A stretch of DNA of 64,000 bases, taken from NCBI RefSeq assembly GCF_027270315.1, contig NZ_CP114413.1, positions 372,001 through 436,000 of the forward strand. Direction: 5' to 3'. Position numbers and translations under genes: made by a program. Below the pieces are notes generated by a model, which made no database searches, was not told the DNA's origin, and was given only the letters and a program-made list of their open reading frames with translations. Origin of the DNA: Streptomyces cinnabarinus (GTDB lineage: Bacteria > Actinomycetota > Actinomycetes > Streptomycetales > Streptomycetaceae). Shown in pieces: positions 38,008 through 46,404 of this stretch; position 1 is the stretch's first letter, and every line of letters begins with the position of its first letter.

Positions 38008-38463
38008 ATGACCAAAGCAACGAAACTGCTGCCCGCCCTTCCACCGCCGCAGCGCGAGCGGCTCATGGCACTGGCGAAGGAGGTCTCCTTCCCCGAGGAC
38101 GCGCGCATCTTCGAGGCCGGAGGCACCGCCGACCGCTTCTGGGTGATCCGCTCCGGCGCCGTCTCGCTCGACCAGCGGGTGACCTCGCTGCAGCGGGTGA
38201 CGGTGGCCACCCTCGGCGCCGGGGACCTGCTCGGCTGGTCCTGGCTGTTCCCGCCGTACCAGTGGGACTTCGGCGCCGAGGCGTTCAGCCCGGTGCGCGC
38301 CTACGAGTTCGACGCGGCGGCGGTACGGGCGCTGTCCGAGGAGGACCAACAGCTCGGCCTGATCCTGCTGCGCCAGGTCGCCGAGATCCTCGCCCACCGG
38401 CTGGAGACCACCCGGGGCAAGCTGATGGAGCAGTACGGGATGCGCCGGGGCAGCGCGCTCTAG
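38008..38463 (+). CDS. Cyclic-nucleotide-binding (Crp/Fnr-like) domain protein
   Basis: The 151-residue protein is a single cNMP-binding beta-roll (RLMALAKEVSFPEDARIFEAGGTADRFWVIRSGAVSLDQRV...VTVATLGAGDLLGWSWLFPPYQWDFGAEAFSPVRAYEFDAAAVRAL). A C-terminal helix (LLRQVAEILAHRLETTRGKLMEQ) would normally lead into a DNA-binding domain. That domain is absent. It may dimerise and signal through a partner. ATG at 38008. It follows the candidate RNA and terminator. Single-domain cNMP proteins like this are common in Streptomyces; the ligand is unknown. Confidence 0.83.
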   Translation: MTKATKLLPALPPPQRERLMALAKEVSFPEDARIFEAGGTADRFWVIRSGAVSLDQRVTSLQRVTVATLGAGDLLGWSWLFPPYQWDFGAEAFSPVRAYEFDAAAVRALSEEDQQLGLILLRQVAEILAHRLETTRGKLMEQYGMRRGSAL

Positions 38464-38495
38464 GCGATCTCGGACGCGGGCGGCGCCGGCGGGCT

Positions 38496-39776
38496 TCAGA
38501 CGCGGTAGCGGCGCAGCGCCGGGACGGCGAGGGCGAGGACCAGCATCGCCACCACGACCAGCAGGCCGCCGCCCGCGACCGCCTGGCGGGCGCCGAACGC
38601 GGAGCCCGCGGTGCCGTGCAGGACGTCGGCCAGGCGGGGGCCGCCCGCGACGACGACCGTGAACACGCCCTGCATCCGGCCGCGCATCTCGTCGGTGGCG
38701 GCGGAGAGCAGGATCGCGCCCCTGAAGACCATCGACACCATGTCGGCGACGCCCGCGGCGATCAGGAACGCCACCGCGACCCAGAGGCTGCCGCTGAGCC
38801 CGAAGCCGGTGATGGCGAGGCCCCAGGCGACGACCGCGCCGATCACCATCGAGCCGTGCCGCCGCGCCCGGGAGAAGGTGCCGGAGAACAGTCCGCCGAG
38901 CACCGCGCCGACCGGGATCGCCGCGAACAGCACACCCAGCGCGAGCCCTTCGCTGTAGGAGGTGTAGGTCTCGGTGGCCAGCTGGGGGAACAGCGCGCGG
39001 GGCATGCCGAGGACCATGGCGATCACATCGGCGAGGAAGGACAGCAACAGCACCTTGTGCAGGGCGATGTAGCGGAATCCGGCCCCGATCTCCCGGACCC
39101 CGGCGCGGCGCCTGCTCGCACCGGCCGACGGCGGCAGCGGGGGCAGCCGGTGCACCGCCCACACCGTCACGCACAGGGCCAGCGCGTCCAGCAGATACAG
39201 CTCGGGCAGCCCGATCACGGGGATGAGCGCACCGGCCAGCAGCGGCCCGGCGACCAGGCCGGTCTGCATCACGGTCGAGCCGAGGGCGTTCGCCGCCGCC
39301 AGCTCGTCCGCCGGGACCAGCCGGGCGATGGAGGCGTTGCGGGCCGGTGAGTTGAGGCCGAAGAAGGCCTGCTGGGCGGCGAGCAGGATCATCAGCGCGG
39401 CCACCGAGTCGAGTCCCGTGGCGGCCTGGACCCAGAACAGCACCGAGGTGACGGCGATCCCGCTGTTGGTGATCAGCAGCAGCTTGCGGCGGTCCATGCT
39501 GTCGGCGACCGCCCCGCCCCACAGCGCGAAGACCACCAGGGGCAGCAGACCGGCGAGGCTCGCGTAGCCGACCCAGGCGGAAGAGCCGGTGATGTCGTAG
39601 ATCTGCTTGGGCACGGCCACCGCGGTGAGCTGGCTGCCGACCGCCGTGACGATCGTGGAGGACCACAGGCGCCGGTAGGCGGGGCGGCGCAGCGGGCGGG
39701 TGTCCATGGCCCAGCGGCGCACGCCTCGGCGGGCCCGCTGCGGTGTCTTCTGCTGTTCGCCGGTATCCACGGACAT
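38496..39776 (-). CDS. MFS transporter, DHA3 type (EntS-like)
   Basis: The protein of about 426 residues has 12 predicted membrane helices and the DHA3 pattern of enterobactin-exporter-like or macrolide-efflux MFS proteins: RPLRRPAYRRLWSSTIVTAVGSQLTAVAVPKQIYDITGSSAWVGYASLAGLLPLVVFALWGGAVADSMDRRKLL. The substrate is unknown; it is 34 kb from the siderophore-related genes and has no obvious iron box. The start is uncertain among ATG 39794 (MYRATR), 39776 (MSVDTG) and 39706 (MDTRPL); none has an ideal ribosome-binding site. Convergent with the cNMP-protein gene. Confidence 0.85.
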   Translation of the reverse strand: MSVDTGEQQKTPQRARRGVRRWAMDTRPLRRPAYRRLWSSTIVTAVGSQLTAVAVPKQIYDITGSSAWVGYASLAGLLPLVVFALWGGAVADSMDRRKLLLITNSGIAVTSVLFWVQAATGLDSVAALMILLAAQQAFFGLNSPARNASIARLVPADELAAANALGSTVMQTGLVAGPLLAGALIPVIGLPELYLLDALALCVTVWAVHRLPPLPPSAGASRRRAGVREIGAGFRYIALHKVLLLSFLADVIAMVLGMPRALFPQLATETYTSYSEGLALGVLFAAIPVGAVLGGLFSGTFSRARRHGSMVIGAVVAWGLAITGFGLSGSLWVAVAFLIAAGVADMVSMVFRGAILLSAATDEMRGRMQGVFTVVVAGGPRLADVLHGTAGSAFGARQAVAGGGLLVVVAMLVLALAVPALRRYRV

Positions 39777-39880
39777 CCTGGTTGCTCGATACATCTTTCC
39801 GGAACCAGGGTTCACTATCGCACCGCCCGGCGGGAGTTCGGGGCGCGGGATCTCAGCTTCCGGAACGCGGCTGCGACGTC

Positions 39881-40495
39881 TCAGCTGCCGAGGATCAGCG
39901 ACACCCCGAGGACCAGCATCGTCGCGGCCACCAGACCGTCCAGGATCCGCCAGGCCACCGGCCGGGACAGATACGGCCCGAGCAGCCGCGCCCCGAAGCC
40001 GAGCGCGGCGAACCAGCACAGGCTGGCCAGCGCCGCGCCGAGCCCGAACGTCCAGCGCAGCTCGCCCCGGTCGGCGGCGATGGAGCCGAGCAGGAAGACG
40101 GTGTCGAGGTAGACGTGCGGGTTGAGCCAGGTCATCGCCAGACAGGTCAGCACCGCCCGCCGCCGTGACCCCGCGGCCTGCCCCTCCGCCCGCAGTGCCC
40201 CGGCCGGCCGGACCACGCGCCGGGCGGCGAGAACGCCGTAGCAGATCAGGAACGCGCCGCCGATCCAGCCCACCGCGGTCAGCGCCCCGGGCCAGGCCAC
40301 GACCACCGCGCCGACGCCCGCCACGCCCAGGGTGATCAGGGCGGCGTCGGACAGGGCGCAGATGCCGACGACGGCGAGGACCGCGTCGCGGCGGATCCCC
40401 TGGCGCAGGACGAAGGCGTTCTGGGCGCCGATGGCGACGATGAGCGAGAGACCGGTACCGAATCCGGCGGCGGCCGTGGCGAGAGCTGTGGACAT
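39881..40495 (-). CDS. LysE/ArgO family amino acid exporter
   Basis: The 204-residue membrane protein has about six helices and the LysE signature at its N-terminus: FGTGLSLIVAIGAQNAFVLRQGIRRDAVLAVVGICALSDAALITLGVAGVG. A later helix block reads AVLTCLAMTWLNPHVYLDTVFLLGSIA, which is also characteristic. Members export lysine or arginine. ATG at 40495. It is divergent from a LysR-type regulator of the LysG/ArgP group with a 69-base gap, the standard layout for arginine/lysine-induced export. Confidence 0.93.
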   Translation of the reverse strand: MSTALATAAAGFGTGLSLIVAIGAQNAFVLRQGIRRDAVLAVVGICALSDAALITLGVAGVGAVVVAWPGALTAVGWIGGAFLICYGVLAARRVVRPAGALRAEGQAAGSRRRAVLTCLAMTWLNPHVYLDTVFLLGSIAADRGELRWTFGLGAALASLCWFAALGFGARLLGPYLSRPVAWRILDGLVAATMLVLGVSLILGS

Positions 40496-40564
40496 GGCTT
40501 CGACGGTAGGGACACCCGGATCATGTGTACAGCTAAAGATTCTTACGTACCATTAGCGCTCGTG
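40496..40564. promoter_or_regulatory. Divergent control region of the exporter and its LysR regulator
   Basis: The 69-base gap is AT-rich for this genome (GTGTACAGCTAAAG, TTCTTACGTACC) and must contain both promoters and the LysR operator. No unambiguous T-N11-A palindrome is assigned. Confidence 0.55.
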
Positions 40565-41467
40565 ATGGTGACGGAGCTGCCGCTGGACCAGGTGCGGACC
40601 CTGCTCGCGGTGGTGGACGAGGGGACCTTCGACGCGGCGGCGGCCGCGCTGCATGTGACACCGTCGGCGGTCAGCCAGCGGGTCAAGGCGCTCGAACAGC
40701 GCACCGGGCGGGTGCTGCTGGTGCGCACGAAGCCGGTGCGGCCCACCGAGTCGGGCGCGGTCGTGGTGCGGTTCGCGCGGCAGCTCGCCCGGCTGGAGCG
40801 GGACGCGCGGGCCGAGCTGGGCATGGGCGGTGCCGAGGAGGAGCCGACCCGGGTGTCGATCGCGGTGAACGCCGACTCCCTGGCCACCTGGTTCCTGGAC
40901 GCCCTCACCGCCGTACCGCCCGAGCCCCGCCTCTCCTTCGAACTGCACCGCGAGGACGAGGCCCATACGGCGGCGCTGCTCAGGGAGGGCCTGGTGATGG
41001 CGGCGGTGACCTCGGCGGCCGAGCCCGTGGCGGGGTGCTCCGTGCGGTTGCTCGGCAGGATGCGGTATCTCGCCGCCGCGAGCCCGGACTTCGCCGAGCG
41101 GTATCTCGACGGGCCGCTGCGGGAGGCACTCCCCGGGGCACCGGTGGTGACCTTCGACCGCAGCGACGAGCTCCAGGACGCCTTCGTACGACGGCTCCGG
41201 CGCGGCCGGGGTGCCGCGGGTGCCGTCCGCCATCGGATCCCCACCTCCGAAGGGTTCGTGTCGGCGATCGCCGCCGGGCTCGGCTGGGGCATGGTCCCGG
41301 AGATCCAGGCGGGCGGGCTGCTGCGCACCGGGCGCCTGGTCTCCCTCGCGCCGGAGCGCGTCCTCGACGTCCCGCTGTACTGGCAGCAGTGGAAGCTGGA
41401 CTCCCCCGCGCTGGCGACGGTGGCACAGGCCGTGGCAAGCACCGCTGCGAAGTCGCTGCGCCCCTAA
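40565..41467 (+). CDS. LysR family regulator, LysG/ArgP type
   Basis: The 300-residue protein begins with a LysR winged helix: LPLDQVRTLLAVVDEGTFDAAAAALHVTPSAVSQRVKALEQRTGRVLLVRTKPVRPTESG. The LVRTKPVRPT wording is typical of the ArgP/LysG subgroup that activates arginine or lysine exporters when those amino acids are abundant. The C-terminal periplasmic-binding-like co-inducer domain is complete. The start is ATG 40565 or the GTG one codon earlier. It overlaps the convergent TetR gene by 4 bases. Confidence 0.92.
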   Translation: MVTELPLDQVRTLLAVVDEGTFDAAAAALHVTPSAVSQRVKALEQRTGRVLLVRTKPVRPTESGAVVVRFARQLARLERDARAELGMGGAEEEPTRVSIAVNADSLATWFLDALTAVPPEPRLSFELHREDEAHTAALLREGLVMAAVTSAAEPVAGCSVRLLGRMRYLAAASPDFAERYLDGPLREALPGAPVVTFDRSDELQDAFVRRLRRGRGAAGAVRHRIPTSEGFVSAIAAGLGWGMVPEIQAGGLLRTGRLVSLAPERVLDVPLYWQQWKLDSPALATVAQAVASTAAKSLRP

Positions 41468-42165
41468 CCGGACTTCAGCCGCGCCTCCGCGCTGTCCAGC
41501 AGCATCTCCAGCGCGGTCGGATAGGCGCTGGTCACCATGCGTGTCGCGAGCAGGGGCGCCGCCTCCGCGATGCGCGGGTGGGTGGCGCGGGGCAGCCGGG
41601 CGTACGTCGAGCGCCACATCGCCTCGTCGGCACGCTGCGAGGCGCTGGGCAGGGTCAGGGAGGCGGCGTCCAGAGCGGCGAAGGCCAGGGTCTGGTCGAT
41701 GAAGGCGTGGTAGACGCGCACGGTCTCCGGCAGCGGGAACCCTGCGGTGCGCAGGACGTCCAGCACGGCCTCGTCGGCGGCGAGTTCGTTGGCCCGGCCG
41801 GTGACCCGGTTGGTGGTCAGCAGGGCGGCCTGCGGGTGGGCGAGGTAGGCGGCGTGGATCCGCAGCCCCACCGCGCGCAGGTCCGCGCGCCACTCCCCCG
41901 TCGGCCGCCAGCCCCGCAGGGCCTGGCCGATCAGCGCGTCGCCGATGGCGAGGGTCAGGTCGTCCATGCCGCGGAAGTACCGGTACAGGGTGCTCGGGTC
42001 CGCGTCCAGGGCCAGCCCCAGGCGGCGGGCGGTGAGCCCCGCGCTGCCGTGCTCGCGCAGCAGGCGCAGCGCGGTCTCGACGATCAGCGCCTCGGACAGC
42101 ACCGTGCCGCTCTTCGTCGGACGGCGTCGGCGCCGCTTCTCCTCGGGGACCACCGCCTTCGGCAC
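41464..42165 (-). CDS. TetR family regulator (TetR_C domain)
   Basis: The 233-residue protein has a basic leader (EEKRRRRRPTKSG), a TetR helix-turn-helix (LIVETALRLLREHGSAGLTARRLGLALDADPSTLYRYFRGMDDLTL) and a TetR_C-type C-terminal domain. The recognition helix DPSTLYRYFRG is classical. GTG at 42165. It is divergent from the saccharopine-dehydrogenase-like gene (121-base gap), a possible target. The ligand is unknown. Confidence 0.87.
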   Translation of the reverse strand: MPKAVVPEEKRRRRRPTKSGTVLSEALIVETALRLLREHGSAGLTARRLGLALDADPSTLYRYFRGMDDLTLAIGDALIGQALRGWRPTGEWRADLRAVGLRIHAAYLAHPQAALLTTNRVTGRANELAADEAVLDVLRTAGFPLPETVRVYHAFIDQTLAFAALDAASLTLPSASQRADEAMWRSTYARLPRATHPRIAEAAPLLATRMVTSAYPTALEMLLDSAEARLKSG

Positions 42166-42207
42166 GACCGCTCCCTCCGCCGCACGAGTGCCCTTATGCC
42201 AACGCCA

Positions 42208-42237
42208 TTGACCTTACGTGAGCCGCGGGCGTTGTAT
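42208..42237 (+). promoter_or_regulatory. Possible housekeeping promoter for the saccharopine-dehydrogenase-like gene
   Basis: TTGACC (42208-42213), an 18-base spacer and TTGTAT (42232-42237), 50 bases before the ATG at 42287. The -35 is excellent; the -10 lacks the usual second-position A. Confidence 0.4.
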
Positions 42238-42286
42238 CTCCGCCAGGGGCCCCGCGTTCTTCCACCTCCAACAGGGAGTTCTCGTC

Positions 42287-43501
42287 ATGCGTGTACTGCT
42301 CGTGGGCGCCGGTGGTGTGGGCACCGCCATCACCCGGATCGCCGCCCGCCGCCCGTTCTTCGAGGCGATGGTCGTCGCCGACTTCGACCCCGCGCGCTCC
42401 GATGCGGCCGTCGCCCACCTCGACGACCCCCGCTTCCTGGCCGAGCGCGTCGACGCCGGTGACCAGGCCGCGGTGACCGCGCTGCTGCGGCGGCACTCGT
42501 GCGACGTGCTGCTCAACGCCACCGACCCGCGCTTCGTGATGCCCCTGTTCCGGGCGGCCCGGACGGCCGGTGCCACCTATGTCGACATGGCGATGTCCCT
42601 GTCACGACCGCACTCCGAGCACCCGTACGCCGAGTGCGGGGTCAAGCTCGGCGACGAGCAGTTCGCCGAGGCCGAGGAGTGGGCGAAGGACGGCGCGCTC
42701 GCCCTGGTCGGCATGGGGGTGGAGCCGGGCCTGTCGGACGTCTTCGCCCGGCACGCGGCCGATGAGCTCTTCGACGAGATCGAGGAGATCGGGATCCGCG
42801 ACGGCGCGAACCTCACCGTCGACGGCTATGACTTCGCGCCCTCCTTCAGCATCTGGACGACGATCGAGGAGTGCCTCAACCCGCCGGTCGTCTACGAGGC
42901 CGACCGCGGCTGGTTCACCACCGAACCCTTCAGCGAGCCCGAGGTGTTCGACTTCCCCGAGGGCATCGGCCCGGTGGAGTGCGTGAACGTGGAGCACGAG
43001 GAGGTGCTGCTCGTCCCGCGCTGGGTCGACGCGCGCCGGGTCACCTTCAAGTACGGCCTGGGCGAGGAGTTCATCGGGACACTCAGGACGCTCCACCTGC
43101 TGGGCCTGGACCGCACCGAGCCGGTGGCCGTGCCGGGCCCCGAAGGGCCGGTCCGGGTCTCGCCCCGGGACGTGGTCGCCGCCTGTCTGCCCGACCCGGC
43201 GACGCTGGGCGAGCGGATGCGCGGCAAGACCTGCGCGGGCACGTGGGTGCGGGGCGTGAAGGACGGGGCGCCGCGCGAGGTGTACCTGTACCACGTCGTC
43301 GACAACGAGTGGTCCATGGCCGAGTACGGCAGCCAGGCCGTGGTGTGGCAGACGGCCGTGAACCCGGTCGTCGCGCTCGAACTCCTCGCCGGCGGCGCCT
43401 GGTCGGGGTCCGGAGTGCTCGGTCCGGAGGCCTTCCCGGCCCGCCCCTTCCTGGATCTGCTGACCGCCTACGGCTCCCCGTGGGGCCTGCGTGAGCAGTG
43501 A
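42287..43501 (+). CDS. Saccharopine dehydrogenase-like NAD(P)-binding protein
   Basis: The 404-residue protein starts with a Rossmann fold (MRVLLVGAGGVGTAITRIAARRPFFEAMVVADFDPARSDAAV) and continues as a saccharopine-dehydrogenase/homospermidine-synthase-like protein (CDVLLNATDPRFVMPLFRAARTAGATYVDMAMSLS, then ALALVGMGVEPGLSDVFARHAADELFDEIEEIGIRDGANL). The second domain includes TFKYGLGEEFIGTLRTLHLLGLD. It may act in lysine or polyamine metabolism, but the exact reaction is unknown. AGGGAG precedes the ATG at 42287. It is divergent from a TetR regulator. Confidence 0.85.
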   Translation: MRVLLVGAGGVGTAITRIAARRPFFEAMVVADFDPARSDAAVAHLDDPRFLAERVDAGDQAAVTALLRRHSCDVLLNATDPRFVMPLFRAARTAGATYVDMAMSLSRPHSEHPYAECGVKLGDEQFAEAEEWAKDGALALVGMGVEPGLSDVFARHAADELFDEIEEIGIRDGANLTVDGYDFAPSFSIWTTIEECLNPPVVYEADRGWFTTEPFSEPEVFDFPEGIGPVECVNVEHEEVLLVPRWVDARRVTFKYGLGEEFIGTLRTLHLLGLDRTEPVAVPGPEGPVRVSPRDVVAACLPDPATLGERMRGKTCAGTWVRGVKDGAPREVYLYHVVDNEWSMAEYGSQAVVWQTAVNPVVALELLAGGAWSGSGVLGPEAFPARPFLDLLTAYGSPWGLREQ

Positions 43502-43610
43502 CCGCGTCCGAATCAGAACTCCGTGGTTTCACACCCGTATCGACAGGTGACCCGAAAGCGACTAAAAGCATCCGAAAGGGCACGTACGACTTCGAGTGCA
43601 GGTGACTTCG

Positions 43611-43859
43611 ATGGATGACTGGCGCGGCCGTGCCGCATGCCGTCACGAGGACCCGGACCTCTTCTTCCCGATCGGCACCTCCGGTCCGGCGCTGATGCAG
43701 ACGGCGCAGGCGAAGGCGGTCTGCCGGCGCTGTCCGGTGCGCGAGCGATGTCTGCGCTGGGCGATGGACACCGACCAGGCGGTTGGTGTGTGGGGCGGCA
43801 CGAGCGAGACCGAACGGCTGGCGCTGCTGCGGCGGACGGCGGCGCGTCGCGGCGGCTGA
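43611..43859 (+). CDS. WhiB-like iron-sulfur regulator
   Basis: The 82-residue protein has the four [4Fe-4S] ligand cysteines of the Wbl family (Cys10, Cys38, Cys41, Cys47 in AACRHEDP and CRRCPVRERC). It also has the conserved FFPIGTSGPALMQ segment, the turn GVWGG and an Arg-rich C-terminus (RLALLRRTAARRGG). Wbl proteins bind sigma factor HrdB and act as redox- or NO-sensitive transcription factors in development and antibiotic control. Start ATG 43611 has AGGTGA seven bases upstream. Close in size to WblE, but the subgroup cannot be fixed by eye. Confidence 0.92.
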   Translation: MDDWRGRAACRHEDPDLFFPIGTSGPALMQTAQAKAVCRRCPVRERCLRWAMDTDQAVGVWGGTSETERLALLRRTAARRGG

Positions 43860-43870
43860 GGCCCCTGTCG

Positions 43871-45697
43871 TCAGGTGTCCTCCGGTGCGGAACCGCCCGG
43901 CAGCCGGAGCGTGAACACCGATCCGGTGCCGGGCTCGCTGTCCGCCTCGGCCGTGCCGCCGTGCGCGGCCACCAGGTGACGGACGATGGGCAGGCCGAGG
44001 CCGCTGCCGCCGGTGCGGCGGCTGCGGGACTTCTCCGCCCGCCAGAACCGGTCGAAGACATGCGGCAGTTCGTCCGGGGCGATGCCGGTTCCGGTGTCGG
44101 TGACCTCCAGGACGACGTCGTCGCCGTCGCGGCGCGCGGTCAGGGTGACGGTGCCGCCCTGCGGGGTGTGACGCAGGGCGTTGGAGACCAGGTTGCCGAG
44201 CGCCTGCCGCATCCGGACCGGGTCGGCGTCCAGCCAGGGCGTGCCCTGTGCGGCGGTGCGCAGGGGGACGCCGGCCGCGTCGGCGGCGACGCGGTGGGCG
44301 GCGGCGACCTGGTCGAGGAGTTCGTCGGCGCGGACGGGCTCGCGGTGCAGGCGCAGGGTTCCGGCGTCGGCGTCGGCGAGGTCCTGGAGATCGTCGATGA
44401 CGCGCTGGAGGACGAGCGCCTCCTCGTGCAGGGAGGAGAGCAGGGCCGGGTCGGGGTCCACGACACCGTCTCGGGTCACCTCCAGCCAGCCGCGGATATT
44501 GGTGAGGGGGCTGCGCAGCTCGTGCGCGATGTCGCTGACCATCGCCTTGCGCTGGGCCTCCAACCGGGCCCGGCGCTCGGTGAGTTCGTTGAAGGCCGCC
44601 GCGAGGATGCCGGTCTCGTCGCGGGTCGTCACGGGCACCCGGACATGCCGGTCCGGCGGCTGCTGGGCGGCCGCGGTCAGCGCGCGCAGCGGCCGGACCA
44701 GCCGGGTGGCGACGACGGCGGTCACGGCCACGGTGACGGCAAGCACCAGGCCGGCGGCGCCCACGACCTTGGTCCAGTTCGCCGGGGACAGGTCGAAGCG
44801 CGCGGCGGGCCGGTCCCCGACGCCCAGGAACAGGTCGGCGGCCGGGGCGACATAGGGGTCGAGCTGGGCCCGGCGGGCCTGGTCGACGCAGTCGTCCGCC
44901 TGCCGCTGGGCCCGGTCGTAGGGGTGCTCCTTCAGCTTGCCCATCACGTACCGGGTGTCCATCCGCCGGTCGGTGACGTCCACGCCGACGAACAGCGGCT
45001 CGACGTAGTCCAGTCCGCGCACGTCCAGACAGGCGCGGGCGTGTTCGGTGAGCTCGGCCAGCGCCTTGTCCTCGGTGGCGGTGGGGGTGTTGAGACGTCC
45101 GTCGGCGCACTCCAGCGGCACGTAGTCGACGGCGCTGCCGTCCTGGTCGGTGAGGGTCGGGCGGCCGGTCGGGGTGCGCGCCACGGTCGCCTGGACGCCG
45201 TTGTTCTCGTAGCACGCGCGCCGTTCCTCGGCGAGTGCGTCCAGCCGGGCGCGCTCGGCGGCGGGGAGCCGGTACGGGCCCACCACCCGGGGGTCGATGC
45301 CGCCGCGCTGGGCGCCGCTGTCGGTGTGGGTGTCGGTGCTCAGCGGGTCGACGGTGGCGGCGGCGCGCGGCGGCAGCGGGGTGCCGGGCGGCGCGGAGTC
45401 GGCGATCACCCTGCGGTCGGGGGTGGTCAGGGCGATCCGGCGGCCGATCCGGCCGGACAGCTCGCGCAGGCTGCCCTCGACGCCCTTCCAGTCGGCGTGG
45501 GTCGCCGCGTACCCGCTGAGCCGGGTGAGCACGTCCATGTCGTCGGCGAGGACCTGCCCCTGTTCCTCGCGCAGGGCGCGGGTGGTGGTCTCCACCGCCA
45601 GCCAGGCCGTCGCCGCGACCGAGCACACGGCGATCAGCACCGAGGCGATCAGCAGCCGGACCAGGAGCCGCTTGCGCAGCGGTATGCCGGACCTCAT
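43871..45697 (-). CDS. Sensor histidine kinase (HAMP type)
   Basis: The 608-residue membrane kinase has an N-terminal helix (LLVRLLIASVLIAVCSVAATAWLAV) and a large extracytoplasmic domain of about 260 residues containing several cysteines. A second helix (VVGAAGLVLAVTVAVTAVVATRLV), a HAMP domain and the kinase core follow: KAMVSDIAHELRSPLTNIRGWLEV (phosphoacceptor His), RMRQALGNLVSNALRHTPQGG (N-box), LEVTDTGTGIAPDELPHVFDRFWRAEKS, and GGSGLGLPIVRHLVAAHGG. ATG at 45697 overlaps the stop of the response-regulator DNA-binding frame in an ATGA. As sequenced, the receiver half of that regulator is in frame with this kinase. Confidence 0.92.
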   Translation of the reverse strand: MRSGIPLRKRLLVRLLIASVLIAVCSVAATAWLAVETTTRALREEQGQVLADDMDVLTRLSGYAATHADWKGVEGSLRELSGRIGRRIALTTPDRRVIADSAPPGTPLPPRAAATVDPLSTDTHTDSGAQRGGIDPRVVGPYRLPAAERARLDALAEERRACYENNGVQATVARTPTGRPTLTDQDGSAVDYVPLECADGRLNTPTATEDKALAELTEHARACLDVRGLDYVEPLFVGVDVTDRRMDTRYVMGKLKEHPYDRAQRQADDCVDQARRAQLDPYVAPAADLFLGVGDRPAARFDLSPANWTKVVGAAGLVLAVTVAVTAVVATRLVRPLRALTAAAQQPPDRHVRVPVTTRDETGILAAAFNELTERRARLEAQRKAMVSDIAHELRSPLTNIRGWLEVTRDGVVDPDPALLSSLHEEALVLQRVIDDLQDLADADAGTLRLHREPVRADELLDQVAAAHRVAADAAGVPLRTAAQGTPWLDADPVRMRQALGNLVSNALRHTPQGGTVTLTARRDGDDVVLEVTDTGTGIAPDELPHVFDRFWRAEKSRSRRTGGSGLGLPIVRHLVAAHGGTAEADSEPGTGSVFTLRLPGGSAPEDT

Positions 45698-46387
45698 CCG
45701 CGACCGCCGCTCAGCTTGTAGCCCACCCCGAACACCGTCAGCAACCGCACCGGCCGCCGCGGGTCGGCCTCGATCTTGCGGCGCAGGTTCATGATGTGCA
45801 CGTCCACGGCCCGCTCGGTGGAGGCCCGGTCGGTGCCCCGGGTGCACTCCAGCAACTGCCGCCGGGAGAACACCCGCTCGGGCTCGGCGGTCATGGCGAG
45901 CAGGATCTGGAACTCGGCCGGTGTGCACTCCACCGGCTCCGCGTCGCAGGTCACCTCGTGCCGGGCCGGATCGACGGCGAGCCCGGCGGCCCGTACGACC
46001 GGGTCCTCCCGCCGGTCCGCCGCGTCCGCTGCGCCGCAGCACCGTGCGGATCCGGGCCATCAGCTCGCGCGGACTGTACGGCTTGGTCATGTAGTCGTCG
46101 GCGCCCAGCTCCAGGCCGAGCAGCACGTCGTCCTCGGCGGAGCGGGCGGTGAGCATCAGCACCGGGATGTCGTCGTCCCTGCGCAGCACCCGGCACACCC
46201 CGAAGCCGTCGATCACCGGCAGCATCAGGTCCAGTACGACGAGGTCGGGGCGGAGCCTGCGGACGGCGTCCAGGGCGGCGGGGCCGTCATGGACCACCGT
46301 GGCGGAGTGACCCTCCGCCAGCAGGGAGCGCCGGATGAGTTCGGCCTGCATCTCGTCGTCCTCGGCGACCAGCACATGTGCGCACAC
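45694..46387 (-). pseudogene. OmpR-family response regulator, broken by a +1 frameshift
   Basis: The receiver domain is intact in one frame, starting with a GTG at 46387 (HVLVAEDDEMQAELIRRSLLAEGHS, DLVVLDLMLPVIDG with the phosphoacceptor Asp, PVLMLTARS, ADDYMTKPYSPRELMARIRTVLRRS). The winged-helix domain is in a different frame (VTCDAEPVECTPAEFQILLAMTAEPERVFSRRQLLE, DVHIMNLRRKIEADPRRPVRLLTVFGVGYKL) and ends at 45694. The two are joined near 46025-46040. The whole span is 694 bases, one more than a multiple of three. Removing one G gives a normal 230-residue OmpR regulator whose stop overlaps the kinase start. Either a real mutation or a base-call error. Confidence 0.8.
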
Positions 46388-46404
46388 TCGGCGGATCCTA
46401 AAGG

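Noticed and set aside
38496..39776. EntS-like transporter as part of the iron system
   Set aside because: Similarity is at the level of the DHA3 family only, no iron box is visible and it is 34 kb from the esterase.
42208..42286. Possible TetR operator before the saccharopine-dehydrogenase-like gene
   Set aside because: No convincing inverted repeat was found, only a possible promoter.
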